Origin: Vibrio sp. UBA2441
Lineage (GTDB): Bacteria > Pseudomonadota > Gammaproteobacteria > Enterobacterales > Vibrionaceae
Direction of reading: 5' to 3'
DNA: 64,000 nt
Assembly: GCA_002342685.1 (NCBI GenBank)
Contig: DDQN01000044.1
Span: 31,399-95,398, forward strand
Shown in pieces: positions 1 through 8,875 of this stretch; positions within the stretch are counted from its first letter, which is position 1, and every line of letters begins with the position of its first letter. A model generated the notes under the pieces. It searched no databases and was not told the DNA's origin. It was given only the letters and a program-made list of their open reading frames with translations. Position numbers and translations under genes: made by a program.

Positions 1-428
1 AAACTTTCCTGACGACCACCAACCATGATAGACAACGTTCCTGCAACTGCTCCTACTTCGCCACCTGATACTGGAGCATCCAGATACCACGCACCTTTTT
101 CTTCAACACGTTTGGCAAATTCTTTTGTAGCGATAGGTGAGATTGAACTCATATCTACAACGATTTTGTTTTCGCTTAGCCCTTTTTCTATACCAATATC
201 GTTAAATAGTACATCTTCTACCTGAGGCGTATCCGGAACCATAATGACAATGATGTCGGCTGCTTCAGCCACTGCTGCGGGTGTTGGACAGGCAATACCT
301 TTCTCACCAATTAAGTCAGCAGGAGCTGCTTCAAAATGCTCAGTAAAATACAACGTATAACCAGCATCCTGAAGATTTTTCGCCATAGGCTTGCCCATGA
401 TGCCCGTACCAATAAATCCAATATTCAT
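1..428 (-). CDS. glxR: Tartronate semialdehyde reductase (2-hydroxy-3-oxopropionate reductase), 3' end outside window
   Basis: Reduces tartronate semialdehyde to D-glycerate with NAD(P)H, the step after glyoxylate carboligase. Translating the minus strand from the ATG at 428 gives an N-terminal Rossmann start with the dinucleotide motif GFIGTGIMG (residues 4-12). Near residue 120 is the beta-hydroxyacid dehydrogenase substrate-loop signature DAPVSGGEVGA. About 142 of the usual ~290 residues are present; the catalytic lysine region lies off the left edge. It follows hyi by 19 nt in the same direction, so gcl-hyi-glxR reads as one operon. Family and pathway are firm; the choice of glxR over the paralogue garR rests on the gcl-hyi context. 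Confidence 0.9.
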   Translation of the reverse strand, partial: MNIGFIGTGIMGKPMAKNLQDAGYTLYFTEHFEAAPADLIGEKGIACPTPAAVAEAADIIVIMVPDTPQVEDVLFNDIGIEKGLSENKIVVDMSSISPIATKEFAKRVEEKGAWYLDAPVSGGEVGAVAGTLSIMVGGRQES

Positions 429-447
429 ATTCTTAAACTCCAAAAAC

Positions 448-1230
448 TTATACTAAGTTATATTCTTTTAACCAAGTCAAACCCGCTACAGTGCCGTTCG
501 CAGGGACGTATTCACAACCAACCCAACCTTGATATCCAATGTTATCTAAATGCTTAAATAAGAAACCGTAGTTGATCTCACCTGTACCTGGTTCATGGCG
601 TCCTGGGTTATCAGCCAATTGCACATGACCAATGGAAGCAAGATTGTCACTCAGCGTTCTTGCAAGGTTGCCTTCCATTATCTGCATGTGGTAAATGTCA
701 TATTGAAAGCTCAGGTTATCGCTGCCAACACTTTCGATAATACGTAGTGCTTGCGATGTTGTGCTTACACAGAAACCCGGCATATCCTGAGTATTAATGG
801 CCTCAACCACGAAGCGGATGTTTACCGCGTGCAATTTGTCTGCAGCGTATTTTAGATTCTCGATCAATGTTTGCTCCGCGATGTCCATCATTAAGCCTTC
901 AGGCATAATTCCAGATAAACAGTTAACCTGTTTGCACCCCAGTTTTTTGGCATAATCAATCGCTGTATCAACACCGAGACGGAACTCCTCTACGCGATCC
1001 GGCAAACATGCAATTCCACGCTCGCCTTTCGCCCAATCACCTGCTGGCAAATTAAATAAAACTTGTGTCAGACCATTTTTGTCCAGCTCTGCTTTAATCT
1101 CTTCTGATGAAAAGTCGTAAGGGAATAGGTATTCCACCCCTTTGAAGCCTGCCTTTGCGGCCGCTTCAAAGCGCGCCATAAAGTCAAGTTCAGTAAATAG
1201 CATTGATAGATTCGCTGCTAACTTTGGCAT
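448..1230 (-). CDS. hyi: Hydroxypyruvate isomerase
   Basis: Interconverts hydroxypyruvate and tartronate semialdehyde, in the cytosol, within glyoxylate assimilation. It is a 260-residue TIM-barrel protein of the xylose-isomerase-like family, very close in length and sequence to E. coli Hyi. The start MPKLAANLSMLFTELDF and the stretches NLPAGDWAKGERGIAC, IYHMQIMEG and DNPGRHEPGTGEIN are diagnostic. The metal-binding glutamates expected at about 143 and 240 are present (VVEAIN and GCEY). The start codon is an ATG preceded by AAGGAG. It lies 38 nt downstream of gcl and is probably cotranscribed with it. Confidence 0.95.
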   Translation of the reverse strand: MPKLAANLSMLFTELDFMARFEAAAKAGFKGVEYLFPYDFSSEEIKAELDKNGLTQVLFNLPAGDWAKGERGIACLPDRVEEFRLGVDTAIDYAKKLGCKQVNCLSGIMPEGLMMDIAEQTLIENLKYAADKLHAVNIRFVVEAINTQDMPGFCVSTTSQALRIIESVGSDNLSFQYDIYHMQIMEGNLARTLSDNLASIGHVQLADNPGRHEPGTGEINYGFLFKHLDNIGYQGWVGCEYVPANGTVAGLTWLKEYNLV

Positions 1231-1268
1231 AATAAAAAACTCCTTAAAAAGGCTTAAGACAAGAACCG

Positions 1269-3011
1269 TTATTTAAGATCAATAACGTCTTCCCACTCAT
1301 TTACTTTGTCCAGATCGGGGCCCATAGAAACATTTGTCTTTCGGTCAACAATCACTTCAACGACCACTGGCACTTGATATTTGTCACGAAGTAATTTGGC
1401 TTCTTCAAGGGCAGGACCAATCTCTTCAGGATCGAATACACGAATGGCTTTACATCCTAAACCCTGAACAACTGCGACGTGATCGACGCCATAGCCATTA
1501 TTCTCCGGACAGTTGACATTTTCGAATGACAAATCCAGGCAATAATCTATCTTGAATGCCATTTGTGACATTCGAATCAAACCGAGATAAGCGTTGTTAA
1601 CAAGAACATGGATATAAGGAATCTTATGTTGTGCAGCGACGGCCAATTCTTCTAGCATGAATTGGAAATCATAATCACCAGAAATAGCGACGACAGGTTT
1701 TGTTGGATCCGCTTTTGCGACACCAATAGCTGCTGGCATTGTCCAGCCAAGAGGGCCAGCCTGACATGAATTAATCCAATGAAGTGGCTGTTGTACATGT
1801 AGGAACTGATTCGCTTGAATTTGAGTATTACCAATTGTGGCAACATAACGAGTATTGCCATCAAATACTTTATTCATTTCATGGAAAACACGCTGTTGTT
1901 TAATGGGCTTATCTGTGAAGTCGCCACGACGCAGCATAGTTCTCTTACGTTCAAGACACTCAGAAACCCATTGACTACGGTCCTTTAACTCGCCTGATAC
2001 GCGCATCTCTTTTGCAACTTGGATAAATAACTCAAGTGCTGCATAGGCATCGGACACAATGCCTAGATCCGGTGAGAAAATTCGACCGATTTGCGTTGTT
2101 TCAATATCAACGTGAATAAATTTACGACCTTTTCTATAAGTATCTAGCTGACCTGTATGACGATTGGCAAAACGATTTCCGATACCAAATACAAAATCAC
2201 TTTCAAGATAGTTTGCATTACCATAGCGTTGGTTTGCTTGAATACCTACACGACCAATCATTAATTCATGATCATCAGGAATTGCACCCCAGCCACGCAA
2301 AGTAGGAATAACAGGAACCCCTGTCAATTCTGCAAATTCTTGTAGAAGACCAGCCGCATCAGAACTAAGAACACCGCCACCAGAAACAATGACTGGCTTA
2401 TCAGCTTCATTTAGCATTTGAAGTGCACGTTTTGCTTGTTGTAATGTTGCTTTAGGCTTAGAAGGCACTAGTGGTTCGTAGAGATCGATATCAAATTCAA
2501 TCTCTGTCATTTGTACATCTACAGGGAGATCAAGCAACACAGGCCCGGGGCGACCAGAACGCATTTCATAAAATGCCTTTTGAAAATAACCTGGCATCTG
2601 AGCACCATCACGAATCGTTTTAGACAGCTTAGTGACAGGCTTCGAAATAGACTCAATATCTACGGCTTGAAAGTCTTCTTTATCAAGTTTTGCTACTGGC
2701 GCTTGTCCAGTAAGACATAGAAATGGAACTGAATCAGCAATTGCCGAATATAAGCCCGTAATCATATCCGTTCCAGCAGGCCCTGAAGTACCAACACAAA
2801 GACCAATATTTCCTACGTTTGCACGAGTGTACCCCTCAGCCATATGGCTAGCACCTTCAACATGCCTGCATATAACATGTTCAATGCCGCCCAGTTTTTC
2901 CATAGCTGCATAGAAAGGATTAATCGCTGCACCCGGTACGCCAAATGCCGTATCAATACCTTCTTTTTTTAATATTAGAACTGCCGCTTCTATCGCACGC
3001 ATTCTAGCCAT
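1269..3011 (-). CDS. gcl: Glyoxylate carboligase (tartronate semialdehyde synthase)
   Basis: ThDP- and FAD-dependent enzyme that condenses two glyoxylates to tartronate semialdehyde plus CO2. The 580-residue product starts [10 protein letters not shown] at an ATG with GGAG 9 nt upstream; an in-frame TTG 15 nt further up is less likely, because homologues start here and that TTG overlaps the ribosome site. The N-terminal pyrimidine-binding domain has [11 protein letters not shown]. Residue 51 is Val in RHVEGASH, where most ThDP enzymes carry the catalytic Glu; this substitution is the known hallmark of true Gcl. The C-terminal ThDP motif begins GDYDFQ and ends NN. A promoter and two inverted-repeat operators lie upstream, so it is probably the first gene of gcl-hyi-glxR. 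Confidence 0.96.
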   Translation of the reverse strand: MARMRAIEAAVLILKKEGIDTAFGVPGAAINPFYAAMEKLGGIEHVICRHVEGASHMAEGYTRANVGNIGLCVGTSGPAGTDMITGLYSAIADSVPFLCLTGQAPVAKLDKEDFQAVDIESISKPVTKLSKTIRDGAQMPGYFQKAFYEMRSGRPGPVLLDLPVDVQMTEIEFDIDLYEPLVPSKPKATLQQAKRALQMLNEADKPVIVSGGGVLSSDAAGLLQEFAELTGVPVIPTLRGWGAIPDDHELMIGRVGIQANQRYGNANYLESDFVFGIGNRFANRHTGQLDTYRKGRKFIHVDIETTQIGRIFSPDLGIVSDAYAALELFIQVAKEMRVSGELKDRSQWVSECLERKRTMLRRGDFTDKPIKQQRVFHEMNKVFDGNTRYVATIGNTQIQANQFLHVQQPLHWINSCQAGPLGWTMPAAIGVAKADPTKPVVAISGDYDFQFMLEELAVAAQHKIPYIHVLVNNAYLGLIRMSQMAFKIDYCLDLSFENVNCPENNGYGVDHVAVVQGLGCKAIRVFDPEEIGPALEEAKLLRDKYQVPVVVEVIVDRKTNVSMGPDLDKVNEWEDVIDLK

Positions 3012-3136
3012 AAGTTCAATCTCCAAGGTCTAATTGTTGCTATTGAAGCAATAAGTTTTCTCTACTCTGTACATGCTGACTTTTCAGTCATCAATTTATG
3101 AGAGCTTTTATTGCTTCAATAACTATTTCAAGATCA

Positions 3137-3164
3137 ATATTAAGTGGATAAAAAGAGTTCGCAA
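3137..3164 (-). promoter_or_regulatory. Candidate sigma-70 promoter for gcl
   Basis: On the minus strand, TTGCGA (3159-3164) and TAATAT (3137-3142) are separated by 16 nt. The -35 hexamer lies exactly 14 nt from the inner inverted-repeat operator. The same TTGCGA hexamer with the same 14-nt gap occurs in front of dhaK. No start-site data are available; this is inferred from sequence. Confidence 0.5.
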
Positions 3165-3178
3165 TCAGTGCACTTTTG

Positions 3179-3225
3179 GTTTCAAATCGAACCGCTCCCC
3201 ACAAGGGGACGTTTCATTTAGAAAC
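3179..3225. promoter_or_regulatory. Twin operator upstream of gcl (GTTTC-N5-GAAAC x2)
   Basis: Two inverted repeats, 3179-3193 (GTTTC AAATC GAACC, 9 of 10 arm bases) and 3211-3225 (GTTTC ATTTA GAAAC, perfect), are offset by 32 bp, about three helical turns. The same arrangement lies upstream of the BCCT transporter and of dhaK, so it is probably the binding site of a shared dimeric regulator binding as a pair. The regulator gene was not found in this window. Confidence 0.7.
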
Positions 3226-3416
3226 ATGCATCCATCTAACCGTGTATTTATTTGAGCACTATCTATCGGCTAAATTGATAGCGCAAATTAGGTCCGTATT
3301 AAAATGTAAAATTTGTTAATTAATATTAAAACTGGCAACTACGTTTATTAGTCATACTTAAACGAAGACAATAACTTCTTTTGTCTATCAGACATCTCTG
3401 ATAATTCGACACTAAC
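3226..3416. other. AT-rich spacer without recognisable gene
   Basis: This stretch lies between the operator pair upstream of gcl and the decayed chemoreceptor gene. I see no convincing reading frame, RNA gene or clear terminator in it. Confidence 0.5.
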
Positions 3417-3927
3417 CTAAGAACATTTATTAACTGACACCACACTATTATTTAACGGTTCATTTGTCATTGATACATTATTAAATATTTCCTGTGTAAC
3501 TCGAGACTGTTCTTCTGATGCTGTCGCAACATATGCATTTATTTCTGAGATCTGTTCTACCGAATAAATTATTTTATCCAATGCCTGTTTAACAGAGAAA
3601 CCTCTTCCCTTAGCTTGTCTTCAGGATCTGGAGTATTAATGGTAAATGAATTAGCCACTCTATTCTGAACTTGCATCAACTCATCGATATCACTCGTTTT
3701 TTTATTCACCTTCTGCAATACCGAAGACATAAGCAGCAAGTTATTATCAATCAATCCAACATCCTTCCTCATGATTGATAATGACTCGGTCACCTTATTA
3801 ATTTTTATATATTCATAATAGAAACACCTGAAAAACAAATAAGAAACAAGCTAATGACCAATATCGGAAACTGAATTACTCTATTTAATCTGAACCTATT
3901 AAAAACTCGCACAACATACTTACATAA
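3417..3927 (-). pseudogene. Decayed methyl-accepting chemotaxis protein
   Basis: Three fragments in different frames together resemble a chemoreceptor. First, from about 3925, comes a hydrophobic segment (FPILVISLFLICFSGVSIM) like the first membrane helix, which then hits a stop. Shifting frame gives about 80 polar residues (3838-3569) resembling the start of a ligand domain. A second shift gives GRGFSV followed directly by KQALDKII and then ATASEEQSRVTQEI, the typical end of the MCP signalling domain, ending at a TAG at 3417. Most of the ligand domain, HAMP and central signalling domain are missing, so the gene has an internal deletion plus at least two frameshifts. It lies between the oxidoreductase operon and gcl, where it may once have sensed the pathway substrate. 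Confidence 0.75.
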
Positions 3928-3970
3928 AAAACCAGACCTTAATTAATATAAAATATATATTTGTAACGCT

Positions 3971-4033
3971 CATACCCAAACCACCTCAAGATATATAATT
4001 CAGAGCGACTTCTACACCTTGAGGTTGTATATT
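3971..4033. repeat. Imperfect palindromic intergenic element
   Basis: ACCTCAAG (3983-3990) and CTTGAGGT (4018-4025) form inverted arms around a 27-nt centre containing TTCAGAGCGA. The left arm extends into ATACCCAAACC and the right into TTGTAT. Its look is that of dispersed intergenic palindromes I associate with Vibrio genomes; copy number in this genome is unknown. It lies just downstream of the cyclophilin-like gene and could act as its terminator or mRNA end stabiliser. Confidence 0.4.
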
Positions 4034-4056
4034 ATTAGCAAGAGTACTATATGGAT

Positions 4057-4431
4057 TTAAGCTTTTAATCTGACCTCTACCTGAGCGTTATCGGTGACCG
4101 CTTTCAATAAAGAGACTTCCCCAAGCAACTTACCAACCATGTTTACCGCAGAGGCCGCCTTTGGTTGACCATTTGAGCTGCATGGAGTTGGACCAAAAAA
4201 TAAGCACAATGCATTATCCGGGGGCCAAAAAGCGACATCTCCCACCTCTACAAACTCTTTCGCGTCTTGAGCGATATCCATATCCACTGGCGTTGAGAAG
4301 TAGACTTCATCTCCCCATCGTTTCGCCCGGGATCGAATGGGAAGCTTTGAGAACAATTGTGCTGCGGTTTCACTATTATTAAGTTGAATTTCCAGAGTCA
4401 CAGCGCCTACTTTTACCTCTATTACTTCCAT
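4057..4431 (-). CDS. Cyclophilin-like fold protein
   Basis: A 124-residue protein of the cyclophilin-like family (the TM1367 type, Pfam PF04126 as I recognise it). The pattern FWPPDNALCLFFGPTP...ASAVNMVGKL near residues 75-105 is typical, as is the early segment RWGDEVYFSTP. The biochemical role of this family is unknown; it often sits beside catabolic oxidoreductases. The ATG at 4431 has AAGGAT 7 nt upstream; a TTG further up overlaps the preceding gene and is unlikely. It begins 13 nt after the stop of the upstream flavoprotein gene, so it is the last gene of the transporter-oxidoreductase operon. A role in handling the pathway substrate is inference. Confidence 0.8.
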   Translation of the reverse strand: MEVIEVKVGAVTLEIQLNNSETAAQLFSKLPIRSRAKRWGDEVYFSTPVDMDIAQDAKEFVEVGDVAFWPPDNALCLFFGPTPCSSNGQPKAASAVNMVGKLLGEVSLLKAVTDNAQVEVRLKA

Positions 4432-4444
4432 AACTTTATCCTTA

Positions 4445-5722
4445 TTACAGAGCAACAGCGCCGTGCTCTACTGTAACGTCAACGATATCTGATGCTGAGA
4501 TATCACGAGAATAAACACCTTTCTTGACCGCCAAACCAGCTGCTGCACCAATGGCCTGCCCCATTGCCATACAAGTAGACTGCGCCCGAATACCAGCTAG
4601 AGATTTACGATCAGAAGAAAGGATTCGTCCAGCCACTAATAATCTATTGCTATCTTTCGGGATTAACGCTGACATAGGCACTTTAGGAATCAACTCATCG
4701 GACTCATGAAATATTTCATCACAACCATTATCTTCATTGTGCAGATCGATATAGTTGAATGCATTACAGACACTGTCTTTATAGTTCTTAGCACTCATAA
4801 ACTCATCAAGAGTGACATTATGCTCACCAACGATACGGCAACCTTCGCGGGATAAAGCTCGTGTATACATGGTTTTGAGTACCGCTCTCTCAGCACCCGG
4901 AATTTTGTCTTTAACAAATTCATACATTCTGAGCATACGTTTACGACCTTCGATATTTGCCTTAGTCTGACCATCGGCATCCGTCGTATCGCAGCCATAT
5001 ATATGAGTAGAGTTATGACCTCCCATTTGCAGATACCAGATAAACTCGTATATACCGAAGTATGCCCAATCTCCCTTTTCTAGGCGTCCGGCTTCCATCG
5101 CTTCTTCATATAATTTTTGAGCTTCGCCCTTCCAAACTTGCTGGAGATCAATACCTTCAATACGGTATTGAAGCGTCCCTGGTTGACGCTTAGGCGCTTT
5201 TACCACCGGAAGATCCAGTGCACGAACTACATCCGCATCGCCCGAACAGTCCAACAACTCGCGACAACGCGTAATGCGTTTGATACCACGAGCGTAAGAA
5301 GTGACTTCCCACCAGTTGCCGTCCGCTTTCACTTCACCGATAAATTCGTGATAATGGATTTCCACACCAGCGTCAACAGCTGCCTGCTCAGCGACGGTGG
5401 CATAAATAGGCACATTTATTTGGCTATAATATCCTGGAGTATCTACAGCACGTCTCTCTGTAAATGGTTTAATACGTAAACCTTCAATCTCTTTTGAACG
5501 ACTGAACAATTCCCAACCTATACCTTGAACGACAGCTTGTTTTGGTGAGTGCCAATGGTTTGGCATAAAAACCCCACCATCTGTCATTGTTCCGCCAAGC
5601 ATAGAACTGGCTTCAATCAGGCTCACCTTTACGCCAACTCTTGCTGCCTGTATAGCGGCAACATGGCCAGCGGTTCCCCCACCAGCGACAACAATGTCAA
5701 CCGTCTCTCTTATCTCTCTCAT
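4445..5722 (-). CDS. FAD-dependent oxidoreductase (PF12831-type), divergent third copy
   Basis: A 425-residue flavoprotein. An N-terminal Rossmann motif GGGTAG (residues 14-19) is followed by the acidic LIEASSMLGGTMTDGG. In the middle is LLDCSGDADVV, and near the C-terminus are LLVAGRILSSD and MGQAIGAAAGLA, which close the FAD site. It shares this architecture with the next two upstream genes but is clearly more distant. The ATG follows AAGGAT. The substrate is unknown; proteins of this kind oxidise C-N, C-O or C-C bonds of small acids. It probably works in the same pathway as its neighbours, either on a different intermediate or as the partner of a mixed complex. No transmembrane helix or signal peptide is seen, so it is cytosolic. 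Confidence 0.85.
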   Translation of the reverse strand: MREIRETVDIVVAGGGTAGHVAAIQAARVGVKVSLIEASSMLGGTMTDGGVFMPNHWHSPKQAVVQGIGWELFSRSKEIEGLRIKPFTERRAVDTPGYYSQINVPIYATVAEQAAVDAGVEIHYHEFIGEVKADGNWWEVTSYARGIKRITRCRELLDCSGDADVVRALDLPVVKAPKRQPGTLQYRIEGIDLQQVWKGEAQKLYEEAMEAGRLEKGDWAYFGIYEFIWYLQMGGHNSTHIYGCDTTDADGQTKANIEGRKRMLRMYEFVKDKIPGAERAVLKTMYTRALSREGCRIVGEHNVTLDEFMSAKNYKDSVCNAFNYIDLHNEDNGCDEIFHESDELIPKVPMSALIPKDSNRLLVAGRILSSDRKSLAGIRAQSTCMAMGQAIGAAAGLAVKKGVYSRDISASDIVDVTVEHGAVAL

Positions 5723-5773
5723 TTGAATAATCCTTACTTACTCGCCATTAGTACTAATCTCAGAATCAACCAG

Positions 5774-7135
5774 CTAAACCACTCGCGACCCCTGTTCTAC
5801 CAATGACTTCTGCAATGTTTTGATATTTAGAGCATCGAGTTCAAGCCCCTCTTTCAACGATAGCGCTGCTGCCGTCCCGGCGCCTTGGCCTGTAACCGTG
5901 CAACACATCATATTTCGCATTGAAGTGTGGCCAACCACATCAGCAGATATACAACGTCCAGCCACTAACAGATTTTTTACGTTTTGAGGTTTTAAACACC
6001 CAAATGGGATCTGATAATAGTTCCCTGTGGTTGGGAGGATCAGGTAGCCGCTACCATCGATAAATTCAGGAAAAATACCAATGGAATCATCGCAACGCCC
6101 TTGATTTAATACGTAATCTTTGTCCACTCGTACGTCTCCCACTATTTGCCGAGACTCTCGAGTACCTAATGTCATACCGAAATTGCGTAGCCGAGCATTT
6201 TCAAAACCGGGAATATAATGTCGCAGCGCATCTATAGCCCACAATGCTTGCTGGCGTCCCCATTTTTCTCCACGCGTTAAATCTAATACATCGGTACAAT
6301 CGTAGCCGGGCTCATAAACAACGTTTAGCTGAATGGCTTCGCCACTTTGTGTAAAGGTGCTAAAAGAGCCTGCAATCGCTGAGGCATCACCCGGTATAAC
6401 GCCTTCTTCCTGAGCTTTACTAAAAACCTCTTCCAGATAAGGACTGAACATGTCATCTTCTTTACCGGTTGTTACCATCGACCAGTTTTTACCCCAGTCT
6501 GCATAAGTAGGTTTTAAATCGTCTTTGATGTATCTGTGAAATTTAGCTACATCAACACCGGCGCAATGGAACATTTGCGTTACGCCCATGAGATCTTTTT
6601 TGTCACGCTGAGTAAATGGAGCACCAGCTCTGGCAGCAACATCAGCATCCCCAGAACAATCAACAATCCTTTTAGCTAAGATAGCCTGACGACCTGACTT
6701 GCTTTCGATAATAACGCCAGTCAGCGAGTCACCTTGTTTAATTACATCAACAACTTGTGAATGAAAAAGAGTTTTTACATTGGCTTCATCAGCCATACAA
6801 TCGGCGATATATTTGAATCCCTCTGGGTCTACAGTATGGCTGCTTGATTGTGGCTCGCGTCTAGCGAATCCCGCTTCGATTGCTCTTTTTTCAAACTCTC
6901 TTCCAATACCCTCACAATCTATCGTGCCTTCATGTCTGTACCAGGCAAAACTCTCCACACCAACTTGAGTTAGCACCCCACCCAGACAGCCATAACGCTC
7001 TACCAAAACAGTCTCCACTCCCATTCTTCCAGAAGCAATCGCTGCGCTAAGCCCAGCCGGACCTCCACCAATGACCAATACATCTGTTTCCATTAATACT
7101 GGTAATTCTCTTTGAGGTTCAATTATTTTTTTCAT
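5774..7135 (-). CDS. FAD-dependent oxidoreductase (PF12831-type), paralogue B
   Basis: A 453-residue soluble flavoprotein. FAD dinucleotide motif VIGGGPAGLSAA begins at residue 21, followed by LVERYGCLGGVLTQVG. Mid-protein is RIVDCSGDADVAARAG, later LGTRESRQIVGD, and the C-terminal FAD loop is LLVAGRCISAD...TGQGAGTAA. It is highly similar along its whole length to the gene immediately upstream (7353-8714), with the same start (EPQRE.P.L.ET) and the same length, so the two arose by tandem duplication. They have drifted most in the middle region (about residues 195-290), which may set substrate choice. The reaction is not known. It belongs to the operon headed by the BCCT transporter. Confidence 0.85.
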   Translation of the reverse strand: MKKIIEPQRELPVLMETDVLVIGGGPAGLSAAIASGRMGVETVLVERYGCLGGVLTQVGVESFAWYRHEGTIDCEGIGREFEKRAIEAGFARREPQSSSHTVDPEGFKYIADCMADEANVKTLFHSQVVDVIKQGDSLTGVIIESKSGRQAILAKRIVDCSGDADVAARAGAPFTQRDKKDLMGVTQMFHCAGVDVAKFHRYIKDDLKPTYADWGKNWSMVTTGKEDDMFSPYLEEVFSKAQEEGVIPGDASAIAGSFSTFTQSGEAIQLNVVYEPGYDCTDVLDLTRGEKWGRQQALWAIDALRHYIPGFENARLRNFGMTLGTRESRQIVGDVRVDKDYVLNQGRCDDSIGIFPEFIDGSGYLILPTTGNYYQIPFGCLKPQNVKNLLVAGRCISADVVGHTSMRNMMCCTVTGQGAGTAAALSLKEGLELDALNIKTLQKSLVEQGSRVV

Positions 7136-7307
7136 TCATTGCTCTCCAAACATCGTCGCGCTTATCTTAAAAAGTCAGCATAAAATTAAAGCTAAGAGAT
7201 AGATGTTTTTATTAAGCTACCAATCTTGGGGCAGCAGCAAACCACCAGTGATTTCAATATCAATGGGAAATTAATTTTTGAATTGTCGTTGTTATTTGTA
7301 ACCGGTT

Positions 7308-7342
7308 ATCCAGAGTTACTCATTTGCGATGTAACTCTGGAT
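7308..7342. terminator. 12-bp perfect hairpin between the two paralogous flavoprotein genes
   Basis: ATCCAGAGTTAC (7308-7319) and GTAACTCTGGAT (7331-7342) are perfect inverted arms with an 11-nt loop, starting just after the stop of the 7353-8714 gene. There is no clear run of T on the minus strand. It may be a partial terminator or a processing/stabilising hairpin that tunes expression within the operon. Confidence 0.5.
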
Positions 7343-7352
7343 GTTTAATGAA

Positions 7353-8714
7353 CTAGTCTATACGAGCACCCTGATCGACCAGCGTTTTTTGCAGCAGGTT
7401 AATATCGAGAGAGCGAAGGCTGGTGTTTTCTTTAACCGATACAGCAGCTGCCGTACCTGCACCCTGACCAGTCACTGCACAGCACATCATATTTCTCATC
7501 GAAGTATGAGCAACAACATCAGCGGAAATACAACGTCCAGCAACAATTAAGTTCTCTACGTTCTGCGGAATTAGGCAGCTCAACGGTATTTGAAAATAAC
7601 GTCCGGTAGTCGGTAGTATTAAATAACCGCTACCATCAATAAATTCAGGGAATATACCAACGCTGTCATCGCATCGGCCTTGATTTAATACATAATCTTT
7701 TTCAACTCGCGTATCACCAACAATCAATCTTGATTCACGGGTACCCAGTGTCATACCAAAATTACGCAAACGGGCATTTTCAAATCCGGGTACATAATGG
7801 CGCAGCGCGTCTATTGCCCAGATAGCTTGTTGGCGGCCTTCTATCTCTGCTTTACTTAAGTCCCATACATCGGTGCAATCATAACCGTAGGCGTAAACCA
7901 TATTTAACTGCAGTGCTTCACCCGTTTCAGTAAAGCTGCTCCATGTTCCGCCAATCGCCTGTGCATCACCAGGAATGATTCCTTCTTCTTGCGCCTTGTT
8001 GAAGATCTCTTCCATGTATGGACTGAACATATCATCTTCTTTTTCATCAGTGATAATGCTCCAGTTCTTTCCCCAATCTGAATAGGTTGGTTTTAATTCT
8101 TCTTCAACAAACTTATTGAACTTATCAACATCCACACCCGCGCAATTAAACATAACAGTGACGCCCATTAAGTCACTTTTCTCACGCTTGGTATATGGAG
8201 CCCCAGCTTTGTGAGCAACGTCTGCATCACCGGAACAATCCACAATTCTTTGCGCCAAAATAGCCTGACGACCCGACTTACCCTCAACAATAACACCACA
8301 AAGTACGTTGTCTTCCATGATGACATCAACCACTTGCGAATGAAGTAACGGGGTAACTCCCGCTTCTACTGCCATTCTATCGGCTATATATTTAAATCCC
8401 TCTGTATCAATAACTTCACTGATAGATTGTGGTTCAGGACGAGAGAATCCCAGCTCTTTTGCACGACGTTCATACTCACGTCCGATCCCTTCGCAATCTT
8501 CTGTACCTTCGTGACGATACCAGGCAAAACTTTCGACACCAACTTGGGTAAGCACTCCGCCCAGACAACCGAATCGTTCAACAAGTACTGTTTTCGCTCC
8601 TGTTCTTGCGGAGGCGATAGCTGCACTCAACCCAGCAGGGCCACCACCAATAACCAACACTTCTGTTTCTGTCAGTATTGGGGTTTCTCTTTGAGGTTCA
8701 GTTATCATTTTCAT
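7353..8714 (-). CDS. FAD-dependent oxidoreductase (PF12831-type), paralogue A
   Basis: A 453-residue flavoprotein starting MKMITEPQRE at an ATG with GGAG upstream; a TTG 24 nt earlier is rejected because the ribosome site lies inside that extension. It has VIGGGPAGLSAA near residue 21, LVERFGCLGGVLTQVG, RIVDCSGDADVAHKAG, LGTRESRLIVGD and a C-terminal LIVAGRCISAD...TGQGAGTAA. It is the close paralogue of the next gene downstream. No iron-sulphur cysteine clusters or membrane anchors are seen. It lies 161 nt downstream of the transporter stop, with a hairpin in between. The reaction is unknown; the neighbours suggest oxidation of a compound imported by the BCCT carrier. Confidence 0.85.
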   Translation of the reverse strand: MKMITEPQRETPILTETEVLVIGGGPAGLSAAIASARTGAKTVLVERFGCLGGVLTQVGVESFAWYRHEGTEDCEGIGREYERRAKELGFSRPEPQSISEVIDTEGFKYIADRMAVEAGVTPLLHSQVVDVIMEDNVLCGVIVEGKSGRQAILAQRIVDCSGDADVAHKAGAPYTKREKSDLMGVTVMFNCAGVDVDKFNKFVEEELKPTYSDWGKNWSIITDEKEDDMFSPYMEEIFNKAQEEGIIPGDAQAIGGTWSSFTETGEALQLNMVYAYGYDCTDVWDLSKAEIEGRQQAIWAIDALRHYVPGFENARLRNFGMTLGTRESRLIVGDTRVEKDYVLNQGRCDDSVGIFPEFIDGSGYLILPTTGRYFQIPLSCLIPQNVENLIVAGRCISADVVAHTSMRNMMCCAVTGQGAGTAAAVSVKENTSLRSLDINLLQKTLVDQGARID

Positions 8715-8839
8715 TTCTCTTACTCCAAATATCTGCAACTATTTATTTTCGATAGGCTTGCAGATTTTTAATCTTTAGTTCTTCTGACTAAAACCGATTG
8801 TTCTTTCGCAATAACCAGTTAGCGTACTTTGTATGATGA

Positions 8840-8869
8840 ACCACTACCCCTCATACGAAGGGTAGTGGT
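8840..8869 (-). terminator. Hairpin after the BCCT transporter gene
   Basis: ACCACTACCC (8840-8849) and GGGTAGTGGT (8860-8869) form a 10-bp stem starting 6 nt past the transporter stop. The minus-strand sequence after it (TTCATCAT) is only weakly T-rich, so read-through into the flavoprotein genes is likely. Confidence 0.55.
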
Positions 8870-8875
8870 CAGAAG

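Noticed and set aside
3073..3255. 60-codon plus-strand frame upstream of gcl
   Set aside because: It covers the operator pair and promoter of gcl, has no ribosome site and an unlikely composition.
5117..5479. 120-codon plus-strand frame inside the 4445-5722 flavoprotein gene
   Set aside because: It is antisense to a clear FAD oxidoreductase and shows no domain of its own.
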